Position numbers and translations under genes: made by a program. A DNA stretch of 34,351 bases from assembly GCF_002155975.1 (NCBI RefSeq), contig NZ_MUMI01000222.1, positions 1-34,351 on the forward strand, written 5' to 3'. The stretch is from Amycolatopsis kentuckyensis. GTDB taxonomy: Bacteria > Actinomycetota > Actinomycetes > Mycobacteriales > Pseudonocardiaceae. Below the pieces are notes generated by a model that was not told the origin of the DNA, made no database searches, and saw nothing but the letters and a program-made list of their open reading frames with translations. Positions 1-7,270 of this stretch are shown here, piece after piece; positions within the stretch are counted from its first letter, which is position 1; every line of letters begins with the position of its first letter.

Positions 1-993
1 GCCGCCCGCGGCGAGCGCGATGACGACGGCCGCGACGACCGCCGCGCCCGAGGCGGCGACCCCGGCGAACTGGCGGGGCCCGGCGGCAGCGGCTCCCGCG
101 GACGCGCCGGCCTTGCCGCCGGCCACCGCGGCCCCGGCGGCGGCCGCACCCGCGGTGGCCGCGGTGGCCGCGCTCGCCTTCGCGGCGCCGATGGTGGCGA
201 GGTAGCCCAGCGCGGCGCCGCCGAGGACGATCGGGGCGATGATCGCGCGCAGCCCGCCGTTGACGTCGGCCAGCTCCGCGGCCAGCGCCCGGCACCGGTC
301 GCACTCGTCGAGGTGGCTCTCCACCTGGGCGCGTTCCCGTTTGGACAGTCCGTCGCGGGTCCACGCGCCGAGCCGCTCGGCGCAGGCGCGGCAGCGTTCC
401 TCGGCGTTCTCCTGCAGGTGGACCTGCAGATACGCCTGGCGGAGACCCTCGCGGGCGCGGTAGGCGAGCGCGGAGACGCCGTTCGCGGTCAGGCCCAGCA
501 GCGGCGCGACCTCGGCCGGGCTCTGCTGCTCGATCTCGGTGTGCCAGAGCACCGCCTGCCAGCGTTCCGGCAGCCGCGCGAACGCCTTGGCGGCCATCGT
601 CCGCTCGAGCCCGGCGACCGCGGTGTCGGAGAACGGCACGGTCAGCGCCTCGGCCGCGGCGCCACCGACCTCGGTCATGTCCTCGTTGAGGTCGACCCGG
701 CGTTCCTTGCGGGTGCGGTCGTACGCGGTGTGACGCAGAGCGGTCAGCAAGTACGCCCGGAAGGCTGTGTCCGGGCCCTTGCCACCACGGAGCGTGTCGA
801 GCACCTTGGCGAACGCCTCGGACACGAGATCGTCGGCTTCGGAGCTGGAGCGGGCCAGCTGACGGGCCAGATTCCGGGCTGCGCCGGTGTGCCGTTCGTA
901 GAGCGTCCCGTAAGACTTGATCTTCCCGGAGCGGACCTCCGCGATCAGCTCGGCGTCACTCTTTCCGCTGAGATCGGCGGGAACGGTGGACAC
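1..993 (-). CDS. ECF-like sigma-70 factor with C-terminal zinc-finger and membrane region (3' end cut by window edge)
   Basis: The protein starts VSTVPADLSGKSDAELI and has sigma-70 region 2 at about residues 12-95 (DLVSEAFAKVLDTLRG, then FRAYLLTALRHTAYDRTRK) and region 4 at about 130-195 (LPERWQAVLWHTEIEQQSP, then a helix-turn-helix ending ALAYRAREGLRQAYL). After region 4 comes a cysteine/histidine module (RCRACAERLG, then HLDECDRCRAL), which resembles the zinc-binding anti-sigma (ZAS) fold. An Ala/Gly-rich hydrophobic stretch follows and runs off the window. Such fusions are known in actinobacterial ECF factors. The inference is a sigma factor that carries its own membrane-tethered inhibitory domain, directing RNA polymerase to stress or envelope promoters. 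The GTG start is chosen because GAGGAG lies 4 nt upstream. The gene is divergent from the GGDEF-like gene at 1264. Confidence 0.88.
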   Translation of the reverse strand, partial: MSTVPADLSGKSDAELIAEVRSGKIKSYGTLYERHTGAARNLARQLARSSSEADDLVSEAFAKVLDTLRGGKGPDTAFRAYLLTALRHTAYDRTRKERRVDLNEDMTEVGGAAAEALTVPFSDTAVAGLERTMAAKAFARLPERWQAVLWHTEIEQQSPAEVAPLLGLTANGVSALAYRAREGLRQAYLQVHLQENAEERCRACAERLGAWTRDGLSKRERAQVESHLDECDRCRALAAELADVNGGLRAIIAPIVLGGAALGYLATIGAAKASAATAATAGAAAAGAAVAGGKAGASAGAAAAGPRQFAGVAASGAAVVAAVVIALAAGG

Positions 994-1130
994 GGCACTC
1001 CTCGGTCGGCTAGGGCCAGGACCTGCCATTACAGGCCGATCCGGGACGCGAGACAAGTGTGACTGACCCACCCCCGGCGGTCACGTCGTGGTCGCCGTGA
1101 TGACTCCGACGGCGGAGCAAAATCACCCAC

Positions 1131-1148
1131 CCCCGGGCCGGCCCGGGG
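1131..1148. promoter_or_regulatory. 18-bp perfect palindrome in divergent intergenic region
   Basis: CCCCGGGCCGGCCCGGGG reads identically on both strands. It lies in the 270-bp gap (994-1263) between the sigma-factor gene and the GGDEF-like gene. It could be an operator or a hairpin; GC-only palindromes also arise by chance in such DNA. I see no convincing -35/-10 pair elsewhere in this gap. Confidence 0.35.
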
Positions 1149-1263
1149 AAAAGCGCCGCGACAAAAACTGGTCAGTACGCGTCACGGGGCCCGCCGGGGT
1201 ACGTCCTCTTCGTGAAGCACCGAGCAAGATCGCTGCGAACCGGACGAAAGGGGCGGGTGGCCA

Positions 1264-2109
1264 GTGGATGTTCCGGCTACGCGACCCGGCTCCGACGACA
1301 CCCCGCCCACGCAGGCCGAGCGAGACGCCTCCCTGCGTGCGCTGCGGGCGCGCTGGCGCACGGCCAGCCTCGCCGCGGGCTGGCGGTTCCCCAGCGACTG
1401 GGCGCTGCCCGAGGTCGACGCCGTCTGCGCGGCGGTGATGGCGAAGGGCCGCGTCGAAGCCGCCGAAACCGCGCTCGCCGGCCTGGCCAGGGCCCGGGCG
1501 GCGGCCGGTGCGGGGCTCGCGGAGACGCTGGCCGACCTCGCCGCGCTGCACGCCGTCCTCGGCCACAGCGGTGACGGGTTCGTCTCGCCGGACGTCGACG
1601 CCACACCGGCGCGGCTGCTCCGGACCACCGCGCTGGCCTGGGCGGACGTGGCCACCGATCAGCTCGTGCACACCGAGGTCACCGACTCGCTGACCGGCCT
1701 GCCGTCGGCCGCCTACCTGCGCACCCGGCTCGCGGAGCTCTACCGCGCCGCCGAGGCGCGCGAGCGGCCGGCCGCCGAAGACCACGTGCTGCTCGTCGTC
1801 TCGCTCGACCTCAGCGCCGTCGCCGGGTTCCCGCGGCTGACCGGGATGATCCTGGTCGCGGACGCGCTGCGGGCGGTGTTCGACAGCGGCCAGAGCGTCG
1901 CTTCGCTGGGCCCGTCCGTCGTCGCGGCCCTGGTCCCGAAGGACGAGCGGGTCGCTTCACAGGGCGTTGCGCTGCGCCGGGCGTTGCACGAGCGGCTGCA
2001 GGTCGACGCCCAGCTGGCGGACGTCGGCCGGCCGCGCGTCTCGGCGGTGCGGCTGCCCGCCACCCACGAGCTCGCCTGCGACCTGCTGGCGCACCTGGCG
2101 CGCGCGTAG
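1264..2109 (+). CDS. Degenerate GGDEF-domain-like protein
   Basis: The protein has 281 residues. The N-terminal 120 residues are Ala/Arg-rich and helical with no recognised domain. Residues 141-147 (DSLTGLP) followed by AAYLRTRLAELYR match the opening helix of GGDEF diguanylate cyclases (usual form DxLTGLxNRxxL). The expected GGDEF signature is absent: the segment where it should fall reads SLGPSVVAALVPKDE. The usual metal and substrate residues therefore cannot be seen, and diguanylate cyclase activity is unlikely. A sensory, nucleotide-binding or structural role is possible. Translation starts at GTG 1264 behind a purine-rich AAAGGGG. The next gene begins 71 bp later in the same direction. 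The call rests on one motif plus general fold layout. Confidence 0.6.
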   Translation: MDVPATRPGSDDTPPTQAERDASLRALRARWRTASLAAGWRFPSDWALPEVDAVCAAVMAKGRVEAAETALAGLARARAAAGAGLAETLADLAALHAVLGHSGDGFVSPDVDATPARLLRTTALAWADVATDQLVHTEVTDSLTGLPSAAYLRTRLAELYRAAEARERPAAEDHVLLVVSLDLSAVAGFPRLTGMILVADALRAVFDSGQSVASLGPSVVAALVPKDERVASQGVALRRALHERLQVDAQLADVGRPRVSAVRLPATHELACDLLAHLARA

Positions 2110-2121
2110 AACACCGGAAAA

Positions 2122-2139
2122 GTCCGGTTTCGCCCGGAC
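2122..2139 (+). terminator. Short hairpin after the GGDEF-like gene, possible weak terminator
   Basis: GTCCGG and CCGGAC form 6-bp arms around a 6-nt TTTCGC loop, 13 bp after the stop codon at 2109. There is no T-tract. It may instead be part of the leader of the GT87 gene. Confidence 0.3.
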
Positions 2140-2180
2140 CCTTCCGACCGGGACCGGGCCGGTCATGATTTCCTGGTGCG

Positions 2181-3530
2181 GTGACCCGGACCGTATCCAC
2201 CGACGTCGACGGCGAAGTCGCGGCCAGACCCCTGCACCGGCTGGCCCTGCGGAAATCACTCGCCCGGCTGTCCGTCCGCCCGCGGTCGATCCTGATCCTG
2301 TCAGTGATTCCGCTGGTCGCGATCGGGTACGGCATCTACGGCTGGCAGCACGACTGGGTGCTCGGCGTCGACAGCGCGGTCTACCGCGCGGGCGCCCTCA
2401 CCCTGCTGCACGGCGACTCCCTCTACGACGCGAACACGCTGCCCAACGAGCCGTGGTGGGCGCTGCTGCCGTTCACCTACCCGCCGACGGCGGCGCTCAT
2501 CTTCATCCCGCTCGCCGCATTTCCGACGCAGATCTCCTGGGGCCTGATCACGGCCGTCTCGCTGGGGGCGATGGCGCTGTCGATCCGGATCGCGATCGGC
2601 GCGCTGCCCCGCCCGGCCGCGGACGGCCCCCGCTGGTGGGCCTCGCCCGCCCGCTCGACCATCGTGTTCTTCCTGGTCTGCCTCGCCCTCGAGCCGGTCT
2701 GGCGGACGATCTTCCTCGGCCAGATCAACCTGATCCTGATGGCCATGATCCTCTTGGACATGCTGGTCATCGGCGCGCGGGGGAGCCGCTGGGGCGGCGT
2801 CCTGGTCGGGGTCGCGGCGGCGATCAAGCTGACGCCGCTGGTGTTCCTCGGGCACCTGTTCATCACCGGCCGCCGCATGGACGCGCTGCGCGGGTTCGCG
2901 ACGTTCGTGCTGCTCCAGGGCCTGATGTTCCTGATCAACGCGCACGACGCGGCCAAGTACTGGACCGTGACGCTGCCGGACACCGGCCGGATCGGGCCGG
3001 TGCACTGGGCGGGCAACCAGTCGCTGAACGCGCTGATGAACCGGGCCACCGACCTCGCGCCGTGGGCGTCGAAGGCGGCGATGGGCATCGGCTTCCTGCT
3101 CGCCATCCCGGCGCTGTGGCTGCTGGTGCGCTTCCACCGCAAGGGCCAGGCGCTGGCCGCGCTGCTCGTCACCGCGTTCTGGACGCTGCTGATGTCGCCG
3201 ATCTCGTGGACCCACCACTGGGTCTGGGTGATCCCGCTGATCGTGCTGCTCGTCTCGCGGCTGCCGAAGACCACCCCGAAGACGGCGTGGCGGCGCTGGG
3301 TCGGGACCGGGCTGGTGGCGTTCGTGTTCGTCAGCTGCGTGCTGCTGATCCTGCCGAACGGCCGCAACGTCGAGCTGCACTGGAAGGTGTGGCAGAACAT
3401 CCTGGGGGACGCCTACATCCTGATGCCGGTCGTGCTGGCCTTCGCGCTCATCCTGCGCTGGGGGCTGTTGCGGCGAGCGCGGAAGAAGGCCGCTGCGGAC
3501 GAGCATGTCGACGTCGCGACCGGCGTCTGA
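2181..3530 (+). CDS. GT87 family polyprenyl-phosphate mannosyltransferase-like membrane protein (copy 1)
   Basis: The 449-residue protein has about nine or ten hydrophobic segments. It carries the pattern of GT87 (DUF2029) enzymes: an Asp in the first outer loop (LGVDSAVYRAGALTLLHGD), LEPVWRTIFLGQINLILM, GVAAAIKLTPLVFLGHLF, and NQSLNALMNRA then MSPISWTHHWVW near the C-terminus. Known GT87 members such as PimE move mannose or arabinose from polyprenyl-phosphate donors onto envelope lipids or glycans on the outer face of the membrane. The acceptor cannot be inferred. GTG 2181 is the first good in-frame start; the nearby ATG at 2165 is out of frame. The 3' end overlaps the second GT87 gene by 26 bp, so the two are probably co-translated. 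Confidence 0.85.
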   Translation: MTRTVSTDVDGEVAARPLHRLALRKSLARLSVRPRSILILSVIPLVAIGYGIYGWQHDWVLGVDSAVYRAGALTLLHGDSLYDANTLPNEPWWALLPFTYPPTAALIFIPLAAFPTQISWGLITAVSLGAMALSIRIAIGALPRPAADGPRWWASPARSTIVFFLVCLALEPVWRTIFLGQINLILMAMILLDMLVIGARGSRWGGVLVGVAAAIKLTPLVFLGHLFITGRRMDALRGFATFVLLQGLMFLINAHDAAKYWTVTLPDTGRIGPVHWAGNQSLNALMNRATDLAPWASKAAMGIGFLLAIPALWLLVRFHRKGQALAALLVTAFWTLLMSPISWTHHWVWVIPLIVLLVSRLPKTTPKTAWRRWVGTGLVAFVFVSCVLLILPNGRNVELHWKVWQNILGDAYILMPVVLAFALILRWGLLRRARKKAAADEHVDVATGV

Positions 3531-4713
3531 GGCGCGCACCGGCCGCTTTCTCGCCGGGGGGATCGCGCTGCTCGTCCTGGCTTTCGGGGTGGTCGGCTGG
3601 CTGGCCGGGTGGCACCTGGGCGCGGACAGCGCCGTGTACCGCGCGGGGGCGCTGACGCTGCTGCACGGCGACCCGCTCTACACGCGGGACGTGCTGACCG
3701 CGCTCCCGGACTGGGTGCGCCTGCCGTTCACCTACACGCCGGCCGCCGCGCCGCTCTTCCTGCCGCTCGCCCTGGTGCCGTCCGGCCTGGTCTGGGGCGT
3801 GATCGCGGTTTTGTCGGTGGTCGGCCTTATGGTCGTCATCACGGTGGTTTCGTCGCCGCCGGGGGGCTCGTCGCTTCTGGGAAGAAGCCGGTGGGCGCTG
3901 CCGGCGGGAACGGCCATCGCGCTGGCGCTGGAACCGGTGTGGAAGACGCTGTTCCTGGGCCAGATCAACTTGATACTGATGGCGTTCGTGGTGCTGGACG
4001 TCCTGGTGCTCTCCCTGCGCGGGTCGCGGTGGGCGGGCGTGCTGATCGGCGTGGCAGCGGCGATCAAGCTGACCCCGCTGATCTTCGTGCCGCACCTGTT
4101 CTTCACGGGCCGGTGGAAGGACGGGCTGCGGGCCCTGGGCACGTTCGCGGCGCTCGAAGCGGTGATGTTCGCGGTCATCCCGGCCGACGCGGTGCGGTTC
4201 TGGCGGGATTCGGCGACCGACCCGAGCCGGGTCGGGTCGGTGCACTGGATCTTCAACCAGTCGCTCAACGGGCTGGTCAACCGGGCCTCCGCGCTGGCTC
4301 CCTGGTCGCTGGCGGTGGCGGTCGGGGTGGCGGCGGTGCTCGCCGTGCCGGCGGTGTGGCTGGTCGTGCGGCTGCACCGGCGTGGCGAGGACGCGGCCGC
4401 GTTGCTCGTGACGGCGTTCTACGGGCTGTTGCTGTCGCCCGTGTCGTGGTCGCACCACTGGGTGTGGTGCGTGCCCTTGCTCACGCTGCTGGTGGTGAAG
4501 GCGCGGTGGTGGGCCGCGGCGGCGGTCGCGGCGCTGTTCGTGTCGCAGGTCGTGATGCTCGTGCCCAATGGCGGGGACTCCGAGTTCCGCTGGGGCCTGG
4601 GCTGGTCGATCCTCGGCAACGGCTACGTGCTCGCGGCGGCCGCGGGGATCCTCGGGCTGGCGGCGCGTGAGCTTCGCCTGGTCCGGCGGTCGACCCGCCT
4701 CGTGACCGTTTAG
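3505..4713 (+). CDS. GT87 family polyprenyl-phosphate mannosyltransferase-like membrane protein (copy 2)
   Basis: The 402-residue protein is a clear paralogue of the upstream gene. It shares LGADSAVYRAGALTLLHGD, LEPVWKTLFLGQINLILM, GVAAAIKLTPLIFVPHLFF, NQSLNGLVNRA and LSPVSWSHHWVW in the same order. It lacks the roughly 45-residue cytoplasmic N-terminal extension of copy 1. ATG 3505 sits inside the end of copy 1 in another frame, which indicates tandem duplication and translational coupling. As a GT87 enzyme it should use a polyprenyl-phosphate sugar donor at the outer membrane face; donor and acceptor identities are not visible. Its stop codon at 4711-4713 lies inside the putative -10 element of purK. 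Confidence 0.85.
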   Translation: MSTSRPASEARTGRFLAGGIALLVLAFGVVGWLAGWHLGADSAVYRAGALTLLHGDPLYTRDVLTALPDWVRLPFTYTPAAAPLFLPLALVPSGLVWGVIAVLSVVGLMVVITVVSSPPGGSSLLGRSRWALPAGTAIALALEPVWKTLFLGQINLILMAFVVLDVLVLSLRGSRWAGVLIGVAAAIKLTPLIFVPHLFFTGRWKDGLRALGTFAALEAVMFAVIPADAVRFWRDSATDPSRVGSVHWIFNQSLNGLVNRASALAPWSLAVAVGVAAVLAVPAVWLVVRLHRRGEDAAALLVTAFYGLLLSPVSWSHHWVWCVPLLTLLVVKARWWAAAAVAALFVSQVVMLVPNGGDSEFRWGLGWSILGNGYVLAAAAGILGLAARELRLVRRSTRLVTV

Positions 4714-4716
4714 GCT
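4711..4716 (+). promoter_or_regulatory. Putative -10 element of purK, overlapping the upstream stop codon
   Basis: TAGGCT fits TAnnnT and lies 10 nt before the purK ATG. No Shine-Dalgarno sequence is visible in between, so the transcript would have a leader of only a few nucleotides. No good -35 is seen. Confidence 0.4.
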
Positions 4717-4726
4717 GATCGGCGCT

Positions 4727-5911
4727 ATGGACAAACACACCGGTCTGCCCGTCGTGGGCATGGTGGGCGGCGGCCAGCTCGCCCGGATGACCCACCAGGC
4801 GGCGATCTCCCTCGGCCAGTCCCTGCGCGTGCTCGCCGCGGGCGAGAACGAAGCCGCGGGCCTCGTCGCCGGCGACGTCACGCTGGGGCACCACACCGAC
4901 CTCGACGCGTTGCGGAAGTTCGCGGCCTCGGTCGACGTGCTCACCTTCGACCACGAGCACGTGCCGGGCGAGCACCTGCTGACGCTGGCGATGGAAGGCC
5001 ACGTCATCCGGCCTGCGGCGAGCGCGCTGGGTTTCGCGCAGAACAAGCTCGTGATGCGCGAGATGATGGCGGGCCTCGGCGTGCCGGGCCCGGCGTTCGC
5101 CGAGGTGTCCTCTGTGGACGACGTGGTGGCGTTCGGCGGCGAGCACGGCTGGCCGGTGGTGCTCAAGGCGGCGACCGGTGGGTACGACGGCCGCGGTGTC
5201 TGGATGCTCGACACCGCGCAGCACGCGCGCGAGACCGTGCCCGAGCTGCTGGCCGCGGGCACCTCGCTGCTGGTGGAGGCGAAGGTGGCGATGAAGCGGG
5301 AGCTGTCCGCACTCGTCGCCCGCTCGCCCTTCGGCCAGGGCGCGGCGTACCCGGTGGTCGAGACGGTGCAGACCGGCGGCATCAACACCGAGGTCCTCGC
5401 CCCGGCGCCGGGGCTCGACGACTCGCGGGTGCACGAGGCCCAGGACCTGGCGCTGCGGATCGCGGCGACGCTGGACGTCACCGGGCTGCTCGCGGTCGAG
5501 CTGTTCGAGACCGACACCGGGCTGCTGGTGAACGAGCTCGCGATGCGCCCGCACAACTCCGGGCACTGGACCATGGACGGCGCGCGCACGTCGCAGTTCG
5601 AGCAGCACCTGCGGGCGGTGCTCGACTACCCGCTGGGCCGGACGGACCTGGTCGCCCCCGCGTGCGTGATGGCGAACGTGCTGGGCGCGCCGGAGCTGCC
5701 GGAGATGGGGCCGGACGAGCGGTTGCACCACCTGTTCGCGCGGTACCCGGAGGCGCGGGTGCACCTGTACGGCAAGCAGGAGCGGCCGGGCCGCAAGCTC
5801 GGGCACGTGAACTTCACCGGCGAGCGCATGGAGGACCTGCGCAACCGCGCGCTGCTGTCGGCGCACTGGCTGTCCCACGCCGTCTGGCTCGACGGCTACG
5901 AAATCCACTGA
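4727..5911 (+). CDS. purK: N5-carboxyaminoimidazole ribonucleotide synthetase
   Basis: This is an ATP-grasp enzyme of purine synthesis. It converts AIR, bicarbonate and ATP to N5-CAIR, which PurE then rearranges. At 394 residues it is slightly longer than many PurK proteins. Seen in sequence: [11 protein letters not shown] at about 11-21, FDHEHVP, the ATP-binding [30 protein letters not shown], and [21 protein letters not shown] followed by HNSGHW, the PurK active-site signature. It is followed 14 bp later by purE. The purK-purE order and the nearby fadE25-like gene match the mycobacterial locus. Confidence 0.97.
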   Translation: MDKHTGLPVVGMVGGGQLARMTHQAAISLGQSLRVLAAGENEAAGLVAGDVTLGHHTDLDALRKFAASVDVLTFDHEHVPGEHLLTLAMEGHVIRPAASALGFAQNKLVMREMMAGLGVPGPAFAEVSSVDDVVAFGGEHGWPVVLKAATGGYDGRGVWMLDTAQHARETVPELLAAGTSLLVEAKVAMKRELSALVARSPFGQGAAYPVVETVQTGGINTEVLAPAPGLDDSRVHEAQDLALRIAATLDVTGLLAVELFETDTGLLVNELAMRPHNSGHWTMDGARTSQFEQHLRAVLDYPLGRTDLVAPACVMANVLGAPELPEMGPDERLHHLFARYPEARVHLYGKQERPGRKLGHVNFTGERMEDLRNRALLSAHWLSHAVWLDGYEIH

Positions 5912-5925
5912 CGGGAGAGGTCGGT

Positions 5926-6423
5926 ATGGCGCCGCAGGTGGGCGTGATCATGGGCAGCGACTCGGACTGGCCGACGCTGGAGGCGGCGGGCGCGGCGCTG
6001 GACGAGTTCGGCGTCGAGTACGAGGTCGGCGTCTACTCGGCGCACCGCACGCCGCAGCGCATGCTGGACTACGCGACGTCGGCGGCGTCCCGCGGCCTCC
6101 GCGTGATCATCGCGGGAGCCGGTGGCGCGGCCCACCTGCCGGGCATGGTGGCGTCGGCAACGGTGCTCCCGGTGATCGGCGTCCCGGTCCCGCTGAAGTA
6201 CCTGGACGGCCTGGACTCCCTGCTGTCGATCGTCCAGATGCCGGCGGGCGTCCCGGTGGCCACGGTCTCGGTGGGCGGCGCACGCAACGCGGGCCTCCTG
6301 GCGGTCCGCATCCTGGCGACGTCCGACGAAGGCCTGCGCGCGAAGATGGCGAAGTTCCAGGCGGACCTGGAGAAGCTGGTGCTGGACAAGGACGCGGCGC
6401 TGCGCGAGAAGACCGGTCACTGA
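5926..6423 (+). CDS. purE: N5-carboxyaminoimidazole ribonucleotide mutase (class I PurE)
   Basis: The 165-residue protein has the standard PurE length. It interconverts N5-CAIR and CAIR in purine synthesis. Visible motifs are [12 protein letters not shown] with the conserved Ser and Asp, VYSAHRTP with the catalytic His, [14 protein letters not shown], and [24 protein letters not shown] 5926 follows GGGAGAGG at suitable spacing. The 3' flank (6424-6553) shows no convincing terminator and no gene I can support. The downstream unknown membrane gene runs convergently toward purE. Confidence 0.97.
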   Translation: MAPQVGVIMGSDSDWPTLEAAGAALDEFGVEYEVGVYSAHRTPQRMLDYATSAASRGLRVIIAGAGGAAHLPGMVASATVLPVIGVPVPLKYLDGLDSLLSIVQMPAGVPVATVSVGGARNAGLLAVRILATSDEGLRAKMAKFQADLEKLVLDKDAALREKTGH

Positions 6424-6553
6424 CCGCCCGATCCGGGCCCGACGCGGCTCCTCCAGGCCGGCGGCGGCGTCCGTGCCCCGGTTCGCGAGTAGCCGCAGGG
6501 CCTCGGCGGACGGCCGGGCCGGTGCGGTCGGCGCGGCAGATCGTCGCGGCACG

Positions 6554-7270
6554 TCAGAGCAGTGCGGCGGTGAGCACGTCGCCGCCGGAGATGCCGATCT
6601 CGCTCAGCGGACGTTCGTCGTCATGGGCCTTCAGGTGGCTCTTCGCCCAGGCGGTCCCGATGTCCTTGAGGAGCCTCCCGGTGGGGCCGTCTCGCAGGAT
6701 CCAGTCCTTGCCGTAGGTGTACGGGCGCACACGCGGGCTGACCGCGAAGAACACTGCGTTCAAGAGCTCCTTCACGCTCGTGTGGTCGTTGACGAGGACC
6801 TCCAGCGGGCGCGTGTCGAACGCGGCCAGGTCGATCGTGACCACGCTCAGCCGCGCGACCGACCGAACGGAGGCGACGATCTCGTCGCGCTGGGTGGGTG
6901 TCGCACCCAGCGCGTCGAGCTTGCCGTTCACCGCTTCCAGTGACTCGGCAAGCACTGACTCCAAAGCGTCGATGCTCCTCCGCGAGTTCCGGGTCATCGC
7001 TTCGGCGTACTCGGCGACGCTCGTGTTCGCGCCGAACTCACGCGGGGCATACAGAACCTTGTTGTCGTGCCACAGGATCAGGAAGAACACCGTGGCGACC
7101 GCGGCCGGGAAGACGACTGAGAAAATCGCGAGCATCGCTTGGATCCAGCCGCTCGCCTGCGTCGTCGCAACGGTGACCGCGATCTCCGACAGCCCGAGGA
7201 ACAGTGAGATCACCCAGAGCGGCCCCGCGACTTTCGGCGCCTCGGTCAAAGGGGGTTGCTGTCCGCTCAT
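6554..7270 (-). CDS. Unknown two-TM membrane protein with cytoplasmic helical C-terminal domain
   Basis: The protein has 238 residues and no function I can name. Two hydrophobic segments lie at about residues 17-37 and 42-68 (VVFPAAVATVFFLILWH). They are followed at once by NKVLYAPREFGANTSVAEYA, a motif of the form FFxILWxxxVLYxPxEFG that I associate with uncharacterised actinobacterial two-TM proteins. The remaining about 150 residues are soluble, with a helical or coiled stretch (SRRSIDALESVLAESLEAV), a hydrophobic core (SVVTIDLAAFDT) and a charged C-terminus. The ATG overlaps the TGA of the acyl-CoA ligase gene (ATGA), so translation is coupled and ATG 7270 is the start. The longer in-frame extension upstream is a shadow of the ligase gene. 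Confidence 0.8.
   Translation of the reverse strand: MSGQQPPLTEAPKVAGPLWVISLFLGLSEIAVTVATTQASGWIQAMLAIFSVVFPAAVATVFFLILWHDNKVLYAPREFGANTSVAEYAEAMTRNSRRSIDALESVLAESLEAVNGKLDALGATPTQRDEIVASVRSVARLSVVTIDLAAFDTRPLEVLVNDHTSVKELLNAVFFAVSPRVRPYTYGKDWILRDGPTGRLLKDIGTAWAKSHLKAHDDERPLSEIGISGGDVLTAALL

Noticed and set aside
6424..6553. Possible remnant of a coding region (minus-strand phrase ALRLLANRGTDAAAGLEEP) between purE and the two-TM gene
   Set aside because: It is about 40 codons, reads on antisense through purE, and has no start signal or recognisable family. Not enough to call a pseudogene.
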